A DNA stretch of 60,000 nt from Bolinopsis microptera (GCF_026151205.1 NC_087080.1:13651337-13711336), one strand, 5' to 3'. Positions 21,719 to 31,172 are shown, counted from the first letter of the stretch. The notes: a model not told the origin generated them from the letters alone. Numbers and translations are program-made.

Positions 21719-24451
21719 AGTAGAACACTCCTCGGACTTGGCTTCCTCCTTTCCCCTTGGGCCCAACGCTGCTACATCGACCATAACGTCTTTTCAGACA
21801 GGATAATGTCTGTTTCTTTTACCGGTGAAGTTTGCACACACTTAATTACTTGTCATTCACCTACTAATGTGTCTACAGACCTTGAAGTTGAACAGTTCTA
21901 TGCAGAGTTAACTTCTTGTGTCCGATCTTTTCCACCTCATGACGTAGTAGCTATAGCTGGCGACCTGAATGCTCACCTTGGAAAAGACACCTGCAACACC
22001 AACGCATTTTATGAATGTACAAACCGAAACGGACAGCATCTTCTTGATTTTGCCCAAGAAAACGCGTTCACCATCGGTGCGCTAAAGTTTAACAAAAAGC
22101 ATTCTAAAAAGGTGACTTGGACAGCACCAAATGGTCAACTGCATCAGAATGACCACATCCTCATTCGCTCAAAATGGCAGAATTCACTTAAAAACTGTGA
22201 GTCATACATTAATCCCTCGGTTCAATCTGACCATCGGATTGTCACAGCGACTATCAAGCTGTCAATAAGGACCAACATCGTCCGACCTAAGGTAATCAAG
22301 TATGACTGGGAGGAGTTAAAAAGTAACACTGCAACTTCAACAGCCTTCCAACTCCAGCTCCAGAACAGGTTCACTGCCTTAATGGATGAAGAGAACGAGA
22401 CTGATGACCTCGTCCAACACAACCAGCATGCATACACCAACATGATAAGTGCTATTAATGACACAGCAGAGAAAGTACTTCCCAAAAGGAAGAAGACTAG
22501 TCTAACTGCTCAGATTTCATCTAATCCTGAGTACCGGACTGCTGTCAAGGCACGAGATGCTGCGTTGAAAGATAGTCACAAAAGAAAGACACGAGCTGCT
22601 ACTAAAGCCCTCCGTGATGCCACCCTTGAAGTCAGGAAGGTCGAAACCAGCATACAAGAAGCGTTTGTTAATAAGACAATTGATCAAGTAGATCAGCTGT
22701 TTATTCCGCAACCCGCAAACCACTCAGGGTATGCAGCATGGCAGACGAAATCAAACAGCTCTGGTATTGCATGGAAGCTTATAAATGACCTTACCAATCG
22801 TAAGCCTAAATCTATGTCTCCATTACCTGGATATAGAAACAAGGCAGATCGAGCAAAGGCGTGGACTGACCACTACAGCAAACTGCTTTACAATCCTGCT
22901 GACAACATCAGAATGGGTAGCTTTGAAGTCCAAAAGCCAGAACTCCCAATTGAAACGTCACCGTTCTCAGCAGATGAACTATCTACAGCTCTCAAGCAGA
23001 CAAAGGACACGTACGGTCATGACGGAATTCCTTCTCTGCTGTACAAGTGTGTTGACTTGGACACTACTTTACTATCTCTGTTCAACAACATGCTAGCTAC
23101 TGGTAAAGCCCCGGAAGAGCTTCTTGTCACTGCCATTCTTCCTATACCCAAAGGAGCTAAAAAGTTCTGTCCAGAAAATAGCAGAGGCATCTCCATCCTC
23201 CCTGTTGGCACGAAAATCTACAACAGGCTGCTTCTAAACCGAATCAGGAGCCACATAGAACCTCGCCTCCGATACAACCAGAATGGTTTCCGGCCTGGAA
23301 GAGGGACTCGTGAACAGATTTTGGCTCTTAGACGTATCATCGAAGAGGTTGTGAACTTCCAGCTTCCTTGTGTCATCTCCTTTATTGACTTCTCAAAGGC
23401 CTTTGACTGCATCTTCAGATCGCATCTTCCCGACATCCTGGCTTCCTACGGCTTTCCTAAAAAAATCATAAAAGCCATTATGTCACTCTACATCAACACC
23501 AAGGCTAAAATCATGACCCCTGAAGGTATAACCTTAGAATTCCTTACCAACCTCGGAATTCTCCAGGGCGATGTTCTTGCACCTCTCATTTTTATCATCG
23601 TCCTGGATTTCATACTAAGACTAGCAATAGGGCCACGTGATGGATTTAAAGTTGGAAGTAACTACATTGCTGATTTGGACTTCGCCGATGACCTAGCAAC
23701 AATTACTGACAGCTTCAGCGAAAATGGCCGCCTTTGCCAAAGCATCTCTGACATAGCAGCCTGTTATGGTCTCCTTATTAACATCGGAAAGACCAAATAC
23801 ATGTCCTATAACATCCCGCGACCTGTCAACTCAGACGATAGAGTCTTTATTAACGGCAACCCTTTAGAAGAAGTTCATGACTTTAAATACCTAGGATCCT
23901 TTATAGCCTCAACAAGCAGAGACATCAATGTCAGGAAAGGCCTCGCATGGAAAGCTTTACAGAGTCTAGATGCTTTTTGGAAATCTAATATGTCCAGGAA
24001 GATCAAGACTAAGATTTTTCGAACTGCAGTAGAACCTGTTCTGCTGTATGGTGCAGAAACCTGGACTCTTAAAAAGGCTGATAGCAGAGCACTAGACGGT
24101 GTTTATACTAGAATGCTACGAAGGGTCTTTGGTATCTCATGGAAATCACATACACCTAACTCCGTTCTTTACGGAAAGATTCCATCGGTGACAGATACTA
24201 TAAAGACACGAAGACTTCGTTTTGCAGGACATGTCTACCGTCTACAGGACCAACCTGCTCAACAACTCCTTTTCTGGCAACCATCCTATGGCCAGCGTTA
24301 TCGAGGACGACCACATAAGACCTTCCCAGACGTCCTACTTGAAGACACTGGAATGGAACCTGACCAGCTGCGTTTACTCATGTGTGATAGGGATAAATGG
24401 AGAGAAGCGTTGACACGAAACTCGTTCCAGATTTCATCTGGATCGACCTAG
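21719..24451 (+). CDS. Non-LTR retrotransposon ORF: endonuclease and reverse transcriptase (RTE/CR1-like)
   Basis: The protein nicks DNA and primes reverse transcription of its own RNA. The frame opens at 21719 and the first ATG is 21806 (881 codons, no internal stop). The APE endonuclease lacks its N-terminal part; GDLNAH (residues 52-57), QNDHIL (114-119, where QIDH is usual) and SDHR (141-144) are visible. The reverse transcriptase shows FIDFSKAFD (527-534), ILQGDVLAPLIF (585-596) and the catalytic FADD (626-629). The C-terminal tail with LRFAGHVYR and YRGRPHKT is typical of RTE/CR1-like LINEs. The intact RT and clean 3' tail suggest a recent insertion, but the 5'-truncated endonuclease makes this copy probably non-autonomous. 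Confidence 0.88.
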   Translation, partial: SRTLLGLGFLLSPWAQRCYIDHNVFSDRIMSVSFTGEVCTHLITCHSPTNVSTDLEVEQFYAELTSCVRSFPPHDVVAIAGDLNAHLGKDTCNTNAFYECTNRNGQHLLDFAQENAFTIGALKFNKKHSKKVTWTAPNGQLHQNDHILIRSKWQNSLKNCESYINPSVQSDHRIVTATIKLSIRTNIVRPKVIKYDWEELKSNTATSTAFQLQLQNRFTALMDEENETDDLVQHNQHAYTNMISAINDTAEKVLPKRKKTSLTAQISSNPEYRTAVKARDAALKDSHKRKTRAATKALRDATLEVRKVETSIQEAFVNKTIDQVDQLFIPQPANHSGYAAWQTKSNSSGIAWKLINDLTNRKPKSMSPLPGYRNKADRAKAWTDHYSKLLYNPADNIRMGSFEVQKPELPIETSPFSADELSTALKQTKDTYGHDGIPSLLYKCVDLDTTLLSLFNNMLATGKAPEELLVTAILPIPKGAKKFCPENSRGISILPVGTKIYNRLLLNRIRSHIEPRLRYNQNGFRPGRGTREQILALRRIIEEVVNFQLPCVISFIDFSKAFDCIFRSHLPDILASYGFPKKIIKAIMSLYINTKAKIMTPEGITLEFLTNLGILQGDVLAPLIFIIVLDFILRLAIGPRDGFKVGSNYIADLDFADDLATITDSFSENGRLCQSISDIAACYGLLINIGKTKYMSYNIPRPVNSDDRVFINGNPLEEVHDFKYLGSFIASTSRDINVRKGLAWKALQSLDAFWKSNMSRKIKTKIFRTAVEPVLLYGAETWTLKKADSRALDGVYTRMLRRVFGISWKSHTPNSVLYGKIPSVTDTIKTRRLRFAGHVYRLQDQPAQQLLFWQPSYGQRYRGRPHKTFPDVLLEDTGMEPDQLRLLMCDRDKWREALTRNSFQISSGST

Positions 24452-24579
24452 GCAGGTAGTAGTGGAAAGTATGTAAATTAGATTCATTTTATCTTGGTTG
24501 TTTAGGCCAATAGATTTAAGATATTTTTAAAACTTTAGTAGATATATTTTTGATGATGTGTGATGATGTTTGTGTCATT

Positions 24580-24609
24580 ATATTTTGATTTGATTTGATT
24601 TGATTTGAT
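24580..24609 (+). repeat. LINE 3' tail, TTTGA repeats
   Basis: About five copies of TTTGA/GATTT mark the 3' end of the LINE. Directly after it, CTATGAGACAAGCGGACAT resumes the interrupted 1.24-kb repeat, which fixes the insertion boundary. Confidence 0.8.
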
Positions 24610-24639
24610 CTATGAGACAAGCGGACATAGACGGACGTG

Positions 24640-25400
24640 GCACCCCCCGGCTTACAACTAAACCTACCAGGACACGCGGCGAGTTGGACTCGTCGACGAA
24701 TATATGGAACAAATATTATACGAGTATCACCCGTTAAATGTTATCAAATACCGACAATTTTATTTTGATCTGCACCTTTTCGTGCGAGCCGCGCACAATG
24801 GAACTATAACATAGGTCAAATAACGTGTTGCCATACCTGATACAGAGCGCGCATTGGATAGCAAGGTCTTTTATACGGAATTGAAAACAAATCTTTCTTA
24901 ATAACCCTCCTTATGCTTAATTTAACATCGTGATGTATGGAAAGAGCAATTTCGAAAACGAATATTTTCATTAGCGGCACTGCGCAGCGTAAATGGACTT
25001 AATTTACCTGAGGACCCCAGGCTATTATGTTCATTAACGAATAAAGATTTGGCGGAATGACACATGACAGGCTGAGCGCGGCCCAGTAAGACTTAATTTG
25101 TAATTAAAAATGGAAAGAACAACCGGACAGCACTACTCAGACTCAGTCTTGAGTCTCCTATTTTAGAAAAAGATTGCGATTTGAGCTGCTAAGGACCACA
25201 GTGAGATCCATACAGGGAGACAGAGGAAAGAAGAGGAGGGAAAACCTCGCCATAGCTGTAACAATTTGCAAGAATTCACAGTTAGTTAGATTGAGAATAG
25301 CTCTAAGCTAAAGCAATATGTTGCATCTATACTCTCTACTAGGTAGCTGTAACCCATCCACAGGTAGTAGAGGTGTTTAACTACCTAAACATCTGCGGAA
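24640..25400. other. Gene-free interval
   Basis: Partly GC-richer repeat debris. The phrase GGCGGAATGACACATGACAGGCTGAGCGCG near 25050 has relatives near 40525, 46360 and 46535, so a dispersed repeat is present. No gene recognised. Confidence 0.45.
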
Positions 25401-25415
25401 AAACGTATATTTTTC

Positions 25416-25573
25416 TTGTCATACGTTGTATGACCCGCCGCGCACGAAGTGCGCGGCTTCCCCTGTAGCGTCGAGGACGCTACAGTGAAGCGACCGTGAA
25501 GCGACCGTGAAGCGACCGTGAAGCGACCGTGAAGCGACCGTGAAGCGACCGTGGGGGTCACCACGTGATACAA
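25416..25573. mobile_element. 158-bp MITE, relative of the 84-bp element, with internal minisatellite
   Basis: Ends TTGTCATACG and, inverted, TTGTATCACG; flanked by TATTTTTC on both sides (25408-25415 and 25574-25581). It shares the GC-rich hairpin (GCCGCGCACGAAGTGCGCGGC region) with 20994-21077. It is longer because the 11-bp motif AAGCGACCGTG is repeated about six times (25494-25552). Confidence 0.85.
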
Positions 25574-25682
25574 TATTTTTCGTAAGGCCTCTTCTCGAAC
25601 ATCACATGTACGAGAAGGTGCCTTGCAAGGCAGTACCTTCTTGTACACGCCATGTTCGAGAAGGGGCCTTACGAAAAATATA
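25574..25682. repeat. Imperfect hairpin repeat
   Basis: TATTTTTCGTAAGGCCTCTTCTCGAACAT is mirrored by ATGTTCGAGAAGGGGCCTTACGAAAAATA, with the inner arms CGAGAAGGTGCCTTGC also related. A third copy of CGTAAGGCCCCTTCTCGTAC lies at 25811. A small fold-back repeat, non-coding. Confidence 0.7.
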
Positions 25683-25964
25683 TGTTTTTCCGCAAATATA
25701 TACGTTCCAAAAAACATATGTTTTTTATTGAAAAAGTATATATGTTTTTAAAAAAAGTATATATGTTTTTTTGAAAAAGTATATATTTTTTTTAAAAGCA
25801 TATATTTTCTTCGTAAGGCCCCTTCTCGTACACCGTACACATGGCTATGTGAAACATCGTGATACAAATTATGAGCAATCAATGAACGAAAAATGAATAA
25901 TTTACACGTAAAATTTGTCTAAAATTGTTGTTTTAAAATAGGCATAACTTTGGCTTTGGCGGAT

Positions 25965-26060
25965 GTTGGAGGACTTTGCCGCTTCGACGCGCCGCGCAAA
26001 CTAGCATTATTGCTTCGTTTTACAGATCAAAGATCTGGAAGGGTTGACATTGTCAATCAA
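25965..26060 (-). mobile_element. Small MITE, copy 1 (inverted)
   Basis: Ends TTGGAGGAC...CAATCAA. It is the reverse complement of the element at 26085-26199: both share GCTTCGACGCGCCGCGCAAA and CTAGCATT. No clear target duplication. Confidence 0.6.
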
Positions 26061-26084
26061 TAAGGGATGTTACTCGTATAACAT

Positions 26085-26199
26085 TTGATTGACGATGTCA
26101 ATCCGTCGAGATCGTTGCTCTGCGAAGCAGAGCAACGATCGTCGATGCGAAGCAAGAATGCTAGTTTGCGCGGCGCGTCGAAGCGGCGAAGTCCTCCAA
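26085..26199 (+). mobile_element. Small MITE, copy 2, inserted within another MITE
   Basis: Ends TTGATTGAC...CTCCAA, flanked by a 9-bp direct repeat GTATAACAT (26076-26084 and 26200-26208). The flanks are two parts of a TTGACC-type MITE: GGATGTTACTCGT on the left, AAATTTCTTCGAAG on the right. It therefore jumped into that element. Confidence 0.7.
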
Positions 26200-26311
26200 G
26201 TATAACATATAAATTTCTTCGAAGTAGCGCGCGCCGCTTTCTTCTCAAAATATTATGGCAAATGCTACGAAGTAGCCCTGCGCGCCGGGCCAAACCATTA
26301 ACAATGGTCAA
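26200..26311 (-). mobile_element. TTGACC-type MITE, interrupted copy
   Basis: Inverted copy of the family at 46634 and 53913. It shows AAATTTCTTCGAAGTAGCGC, the second GC-rich GCTACGAAGTAG motif, and the end CCATTAACAATGGTCAA. Its other end lies at 26061-26084, on the far side of the inserted MITE. Confidence 0.7.
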
Positions 26312-26814
26312 CTCTGGCTATGAGTATGATCATTTGAATTCTAAAATCTAAAACTTATTTGCCGCGCACGAAAATGTCGCTCTCTATTAAATCACTCGCC
26401 CAAATTTATTAAAAATTCTTGTGGAAAGGCCCTTTGGGTATGAAATTGATCTAAATCGGTGTATTTTTGGACGCTGATTCAATTACAAATTTTTAATAAT
26501 GCGCTCAATATATTTTCACGTTGGATAATAAATAATAGAGTCCTAGGCGTTTGAATTCACACGTTTCATTTGTAATTTCAGTTTATTGCTTTATATGGCG
26601 GCCAAATTGGTTTATATTAATGCGTGTACATTTACAATTTATAAGTTATTATATTGTATATACATCTTACACTTATAACTTACAGTCATTATAACTTACA
26701 GTCAAATGTTAAATGTACGTTTACAGATTTGATTAAACTTCGCGAGGCTGATATAATTATAATGTGGCTTGATCCATGATCTGCTGTTTCTTCAATTTGC
26801 TGTATATTGGAATT

Positions 26815-28232
26815 GGATGATGATTAATCACTCTACACTCGACTGTCACGTGACTTTTTTAAGCCGTTCTCGAGCTGGTTCTGAACGAATTTTCGAAATT
26901 CTAACCGTCTAATCATATCTGATCCCAACCCTAACCCTAACCCAATCTTTAACAAAAACATATGCTGAAATCTTAATTCTAACGAGAAATTAGACTAACT
27001 TCCTTATACGGTCGGTCATATCACGTGATCAATACAGTTTTTCGCCAATATCTCGTCAGGATGCAGTAAAGCATTTTAACCCTATGTCATGGGGGTGATT
27101 CAGAATCAGCGTCCGAAAATACATCTATCGCGATTGAAGTTGGTTACAACCATCGGGGGCCCTTTTAGAACAATCTCGAAGATCGACTGTATAGTATAGC
27201 ATAGAGTGATCTAGCATGCTCGCTGTATACTATAAATATAAGTTTTTATTTATATTGACTTAACTTTAAGTGATCGAGTAAGGAACTTTAAATAATAAAA
27301 CCGAGCGTGCTTAATCACTTTACAGTCGATTTTCGAGATTATTCTAAAAGAGACCCCGACAGTTGAAACCAACTAGCTTAGATCGATGTATTTTCGGACG
27401 CTGATTGCAAATCACCCCTCATGACATTAATTGACAATGTAAATTCATCGCAGCTCGGCGAGGCCCAGTAACGCATTAATTCGCCGATCTAGCAAGGTTG
27501 GTTGCGAGAATAGTGAATAGACGTATAATTGAGTGCGCGGCGCGGCCCAGTAACGCATCGCGCTACAACTCATGACACAGGGTTAAAATGCTCCCCTGAC
27601 GAGATATTGCATATTGGCGAATAATTGTCTCGATCACGTGATATGACCGTATACAAGGAAATACAAGGAAATTGCTATAATTTCTCATTAGGGTCAGGGT
27701 TTTAACATATGCGTTTGTTCGCTCCTACTAAATCGCTCGCCCAAATTTTAAGAAAATTCTTGTGAAAAGGCCCTTTGGGCATGAAAATGATCTAGATCGG
27801 TGTATTTTTGGACGCCGATTCCGAATCACCCCCATGACGTAGGGTTAATTAAATGCTTCCCTGGAGAGTTATGGGCAAAAAACCGTTTTGGTCACGTGAC
27901 AGGCTAGTAAAATACGAATTTGATAGTTTAGGGCCCGGGTTAGTCGGGTTAGGGTTGTGGTAAGCCTAAGGCCAAGGGTTATGGTAAGCTTCGGGGTTAT
28001 GGTTGGGATTACGGTTGGGATTAGGGTTTATGTAAAACCGTTTTGTACGGCTGCAAAACCTTAAAAACCAAAGTCACGTGAAATTTTTGGGCGAGCGAAT
28101 TAGTAATAGTAAAAGCCGCTTTTGTTAAACATTGAGTTAGGGTTAGGGTTGGAATAGCCATTCAGGGCCAGCATAAAGAACGTGTTTAAAAAGTCACGTG
28201 ACAGTCGAGTGTAGAGTGATTAATCATCATCC
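26815..28232. mobile_element. 1.4-kb TIR element with telomere-like motifs and nested palindromes
   Basis: Left end GGATGATGATTAATCACTCT, continuing through CGACTGTCACGTGACTTTTT; the same sequence inverted ends at 28232. Inside lie a large palindrome around 27079-27425 and a wider pair (27010-27075 against 27590-27655), both built from GGACGCTGATT and TCACGTGAT motifs. A solo end of the same family is at 39822-39872. No ORF of note and no certain target duplication. Non-autonomous, family unknown. Confidence 0.7.
26925..26943. repeat. Interstitial telomere-like repeat (CCCTAA)
   Basis: Three CCCTAA-type units just inside the left end of the TIR element. Counterparts in opposite orientation are at 28136-28153 (GTTAGGGTTAGGG), with degenerate GGTTAGGGTT-type sequence at 27937-28030. 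TTAGGG is the usual animal telomere repeat. Here it is symmetrical within a mobile element, so a chromosome end is not implied. Confidence 0.7.
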
Positions 28233-28345
28233 GAATAAAATTTTAAATTATTGTTATCATGTATATTCCCAAAATGTTCATTACCAAAATGACAGTCAAT
28301 CTCCTGACGAATTTCTGTTGAAAAATTGTTTCGACTTACGTAGTA

Positions 28346-28391
28346 TGGAAGCGCATGTGTGTCAAAAAGTAGTAACACACATGCGCTTCCA
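28346..28391. repeat. Short perfect hairpin
   Basis: GGAAGCGCATGTGTGT and its exact reverse complement, separated by about 12 bases. It lies between the TIR element ending at 28232 and the transposon starting at 28409. Role unknown. Confidence 0.6.
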
Positions 28392-28431
28392 AAGATCGAC
28401 AGATATGCGGTAACTCGGTAATCTGCCGATG

Positions 28432-28777
28432 CACATCTGGGGCACACCTCGGGCACACCTGGGGCACAAACTCGGGCACACCTCGGGCACACCTCGGGCA
28501 CACCTGGGGCACAAAGCACACCTCGGGCACACCTCGGGCAGAACCACCTGGGGCACACCTCGGGCACACCTCGGGCACATCTCGGGCAAAATTCGGGCAT
28601 GGTAATTGGGAAACCTTGGGAAAAGAACCTGGGCACATCTCGGGCACATCTCGGGCACACCTCGGGCAGAACCACCTGGGGCACACCTGGGGCACATCTC
28701 AGGCACACCTGGGGCACATCTCGGGCACATCTCGGGCAAAACCACCTGGGGCACGGTCATTCGGGCAATGAATTATG
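28432..28777. repeat. Left terminal array of 11-bp repeats
   Basis: Unit CTCGGGCACAC with variants CTGGGGCACAC and CTCGGGCACAT, plus spacer words GGGCAGAACCAC and a unique insert GGTAATTGGGAAACCTTGGG near 28600. It is the inverted partner of 30823-31172. All frames are open because the unit lacks stops; these are not genes. Confidence 0.88.
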
Positions 28778-29031
28778 GCTGGGCTACTAACCTCAATGAT
28801 ATCATTTATTACCTACTTATATTTGCGATAGTATTATACTAGTATTATACTATCGCAATATAATATATATGAGCAATATAATTTTCAGAGACACATATCT
28901 AATATCTATTTATTAACGAACAAGTGAAAAACACGATTGAACTGTCCATAACTTTACATGATAATTTCATTAAACTGTAAGCAATATATTACATAATCAA
29001 TCGGTATATTTACAAAACTATTAAACACATT

Positions 29032-29433
29032 CTAATCAAAAATTCTACGCATCAACTGCGGGAGCTCCTGGTTAAAATATCTTCTGACGGAAGGGCCGGA
29101 GCGGGTCAGGTGGTTCCTTCTCAGCCAGATGAATTCAGCGAGGGCGATGTAGAGGGCTGAGGAGTCTCTTCGCGTCCTGCCGTGTCCTCGTAGCATGTGC
29201 CTCTTGGCGTGAAACCACATGCCCTCACATGTATTCGTATGAACACCGGTGACGGGGTCGACGAAGCCTCTGCTGTGGTTTACGACCAAGTGGGTGTAGC
29301 CGTGGTGTCGGAGGGCGTTGTACCCCTTCCACTTGTCGGTAAGGATGATGGTCCCAGGAGCGACGTGTTGCTTGATTAGACGAATTTTGACTGCTTGCTG
29401 GGACGTCACAGAAGAGTACCTTATATTTGTCAC
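29032..29433 (-). CDS. ISXO2-like/Merlin transposase, 5'-truncated
   Basis: 133 codons. TIILTDKWKGYNAL (28-41) carries the second catalytic Asp (D33), and GVHTNTCEGMWFHAKR (63-78) the catalytic Glu (E70); VNHSRGFVDP lies between. This order, and the following AEFIWLRR, are diagnostic of the ISXO2-like DDE domain of IS1595 insertion sequences and eukaryotic Merlin elements. The first catalytic Asp and the N-terminal domain should lie upstream, but 29434-29600 gives only frames with stops. The copy is either truncated or missing an unrecognised exon. Inactive as it stands, probably. Confidence 0.8.
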   Translation of the reverse strand: MTNIRYSSVTSQQAVKIRLIKQHVAPGTIILTDKWKGYNALRHHGYTHLVVNHSRGFVDPVTGVHTNTCEGMWFHAKRHMLRGHGRTRRDSSALYIALAEFIWLRRNHLTRSGPSVRRYFNQELPQLMRRIFD

Positions 29434-29683
29434 GATCGCAAGACTTTGTTGTTCTTCTTATCGCGTCACATAACTAGATCAAACATTCCGATTACCACCG
29501 AACAGTCGATGAGGCGAAGGCATTTTGATTTCTTGCCATAGCGTCACGTGAGAGGGGCTGCGAATACTCACCACGTGATCCATGTTATCGTGTTATGGCT
29601 ACCATCTTGTTGGGCCATGCGATCCATGCGATCAATGCGATCCGAACCGTGAATTAACAAGCTCTGATCCCAAAACCCTCGGG

Positions 29684-29689
29684 TATAAA
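29684..29689 (+). promoter_or_regulatory. TATA box of the companion gene
   Basis: TATAAA lies 71 bp upstream of the ATG at 29760, within the shared intergenic region of the two divergent genes. Position fits a core promoter; untested. Confidence 0.45.
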
Positions 29690-29759
29690 GGTTGTTATCA
29701 CATAGGTTCCTCATTCCAGTTTTCGTTCTACTACCACAACATATCTACTACTAATCATC

Positions 29760-30554
29760 ATGCCTACACGATCCGGACTTCGACTATCCCGACCTATTCC
29801 TCCCCCAACTTGCAGTCATTGTGGCGCACGAGGTCACATCAACACAGTGTGTCCACGATCCTCCTACTCTCCTGTTATCCCAGCCCTCACCTGCCCCCAC
29901 TGCATCCGAACAGTCAGAAGTAGACAGAGTAACGAGCCAGACGGTACGCAGATAGTGGTTACGATAGACCCCTGCGATACACACTCCTCTCCTGTCGTCA
30001 GACCGTCTCCCTCTCCCCCTCACACCCCTGCTGCTCCTACAGCACCTGTGGTTCTTCCTCCTCCTCCCCCTCGACCTGTCGTTCCGGTAACCTCAGCACA
30101 TGTTCCAGTTCCCGCTCCCGCTCCGGCTCCGGTTACTGTACCAGCTCCGGCTACTGTTCCTGCTCCTGTTCCGGCTGCCGCTCCTGTTCCAGCTCCCGCT
30201 ACAGCTCCCACCGGTCCTGTTCCGGCCCATTATCCTGGTTCGAGCCGCACCTTCACCATCGACGGAGAAGTTTCAAAGTACGACAGGATCCTGGCACGTG
30301 TCCGGAATGGTGCTACGAAGAAGGAGGCACTCGCTGCAGAGGGGATATCTGAGTCCTTTTTCGGCAGGAAGCGCTGCATAGCAGAGGCAGCGAGGATTGA
30401 CCTACCTTCTCTCCGACATGGTCTCCTCCAGCTGATAAATCCCACGCTTAAAAACCTTCTACCAGTGGCCAGGGATATCTGCAACCGGAACCAAACTGTG
30501 CTTCGCACACTCCACGCTTCAGGAGAAGCACTCCCTCCCAAGAGGATATACTGA
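29760..30554 (+). CDS. Transposon companion protein: zinc knuckle, Pro/Ala-rich linker, HTH-like C terminus
   Basis: 264 codons, intact, starting after a TATA box. The N terminus has a CCHC knuckle (C18-x2-C21-x4-H26-x4-C31) and a further C45-x2-C48 pair. Residues about 80-155 are a Pro/Ala/Val repeat region (VPAPAPAPVTVPAP). The C-terminal 100 residues include KYDRILARVRNGATKKEALA and EGISESFFGRKRCIAEAA, resembling a helix-turn-helix as in resolvase or transposase DNA-binding domains. This is inference from pattern. It is divergent from the transposase and inside the same inverted ends, so it probably belongs to the element. It may supply the DNA-binding part missing from the transposase, or be a regulator. 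I do not recognise a named family. Confidence 0.7.
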   Translation: MPTRSGLRLSRPIPPPTCSHCGARGHINTVCPRSSYSPVIPALTCPHCIRTVRSRQSNEPDGTQIVVTIDPCDTHSSPVVRPSPSPPHTPAAPTAPVVLPPPPPRPVVPVTSAHVPVPAPAPAPVTVPAPATVPAPVPAAAPVPAPATAPTGPVPAHYPGSSRTFTIDGEVSKYDRILARVRNGATKKEALAAEGISESFFGRKRCIAEAARIDLPSLRHGLLQLINPTLKNLLPVARDICNRNQTVLRTLHASGEALPPKRIY

Positions 30555-30822
30555 TTTATTTTGTAGTTACAGTAATACTTATAGTTTTTAATGGTTATGA
30601 GATGTTCCGATTGATACTTTAATAATATAATATTGCTTACCTATTAAATTTATTAAATACATTACGAACAGATCAATCGTATTTTTCAATTGCTCGTTAA
30701 TAAATAAATTTTTTTAAATAATAAAATTGTGTCCCTGAAAATTATATTGCTCATACATATAGTTTAATACTGTCACCAATATAAGTAATATAAATAATGA
30801 TATCTATCATCATAGTAATAAA

Positions 30823-31172
30823 TAATAATTCATATTGCCCGAATGACCGTGCCCCAGGTGGTTTTGCCCGAGATGTGCCTGAGATGTGCCCCAGGTGTGC
30901 CCCAGGTGGTTCTGCCCGAGGTGTGCCCGAGGTGTGCCCGAGGTGTGCCCGAGATGTGCCCAGGTTCTTTTCCCAAGGTTTCCCAATTACCATGCCCGAA
31001 TTTTGCCCGAGATGTGCCCGAGGTGTGCCCGAGGTGTGCCCGAGGTGTGCCCCAGGTGGTTCTGCCCGAGGTGTGCCCGAGGTGTGCTTTGTGCCCCAGG
31101 TGTGCCCGAGGTGTGCCCGAGGTGTGCCCGAGTTTGTGCCCCAGGTGTGCCCCAGGTGTGCCCCAGATGTGC
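30823..31172. repeat. Right terminal array of 11-bp repeats
   Basis: Inverted partner of the left array, in GTGTGCCCGAG orientation, including the unique word CCCAAGGTTTCCCAATTACC at the corresponding position. Unit order differs slightly between arms, pointing to independent gains and losses. Confidence 0.88.

Noticed and set aside
22222-23436. Minus-strand ORFs of 64-87 codons across 22.2-23.4 kb
   Set aside because: They are antisense shadows of the LINE reverse-transcriptase frame.
25385-25717. 110-codon ORF with repeats SLHGRFTVAS
   Set aside because: Its repeats are the 11-bp array inside a MITE, and the rest is hairpin sequence.
26925-28153. A chromosome end or telomere
   Set aside because: Only short TTAGGG-type runs, in both orientations and inside a TIR element, with ordinary sequence on both sides.
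28220-28842. Cys/Pro/Arg-rich ORFs on both strands over the left terminal array
   Set aside because: They come from an 11-bp stop-free repeat open in many frames; the same occurs over the right array.
29032-29433. Bacterial contamination, because of the ISXO2-type transposase
   Set aside because: The domain also occurs in eukaryotic Merlin elements, and the flanks are continuous with animal-type repeats and a LINE.
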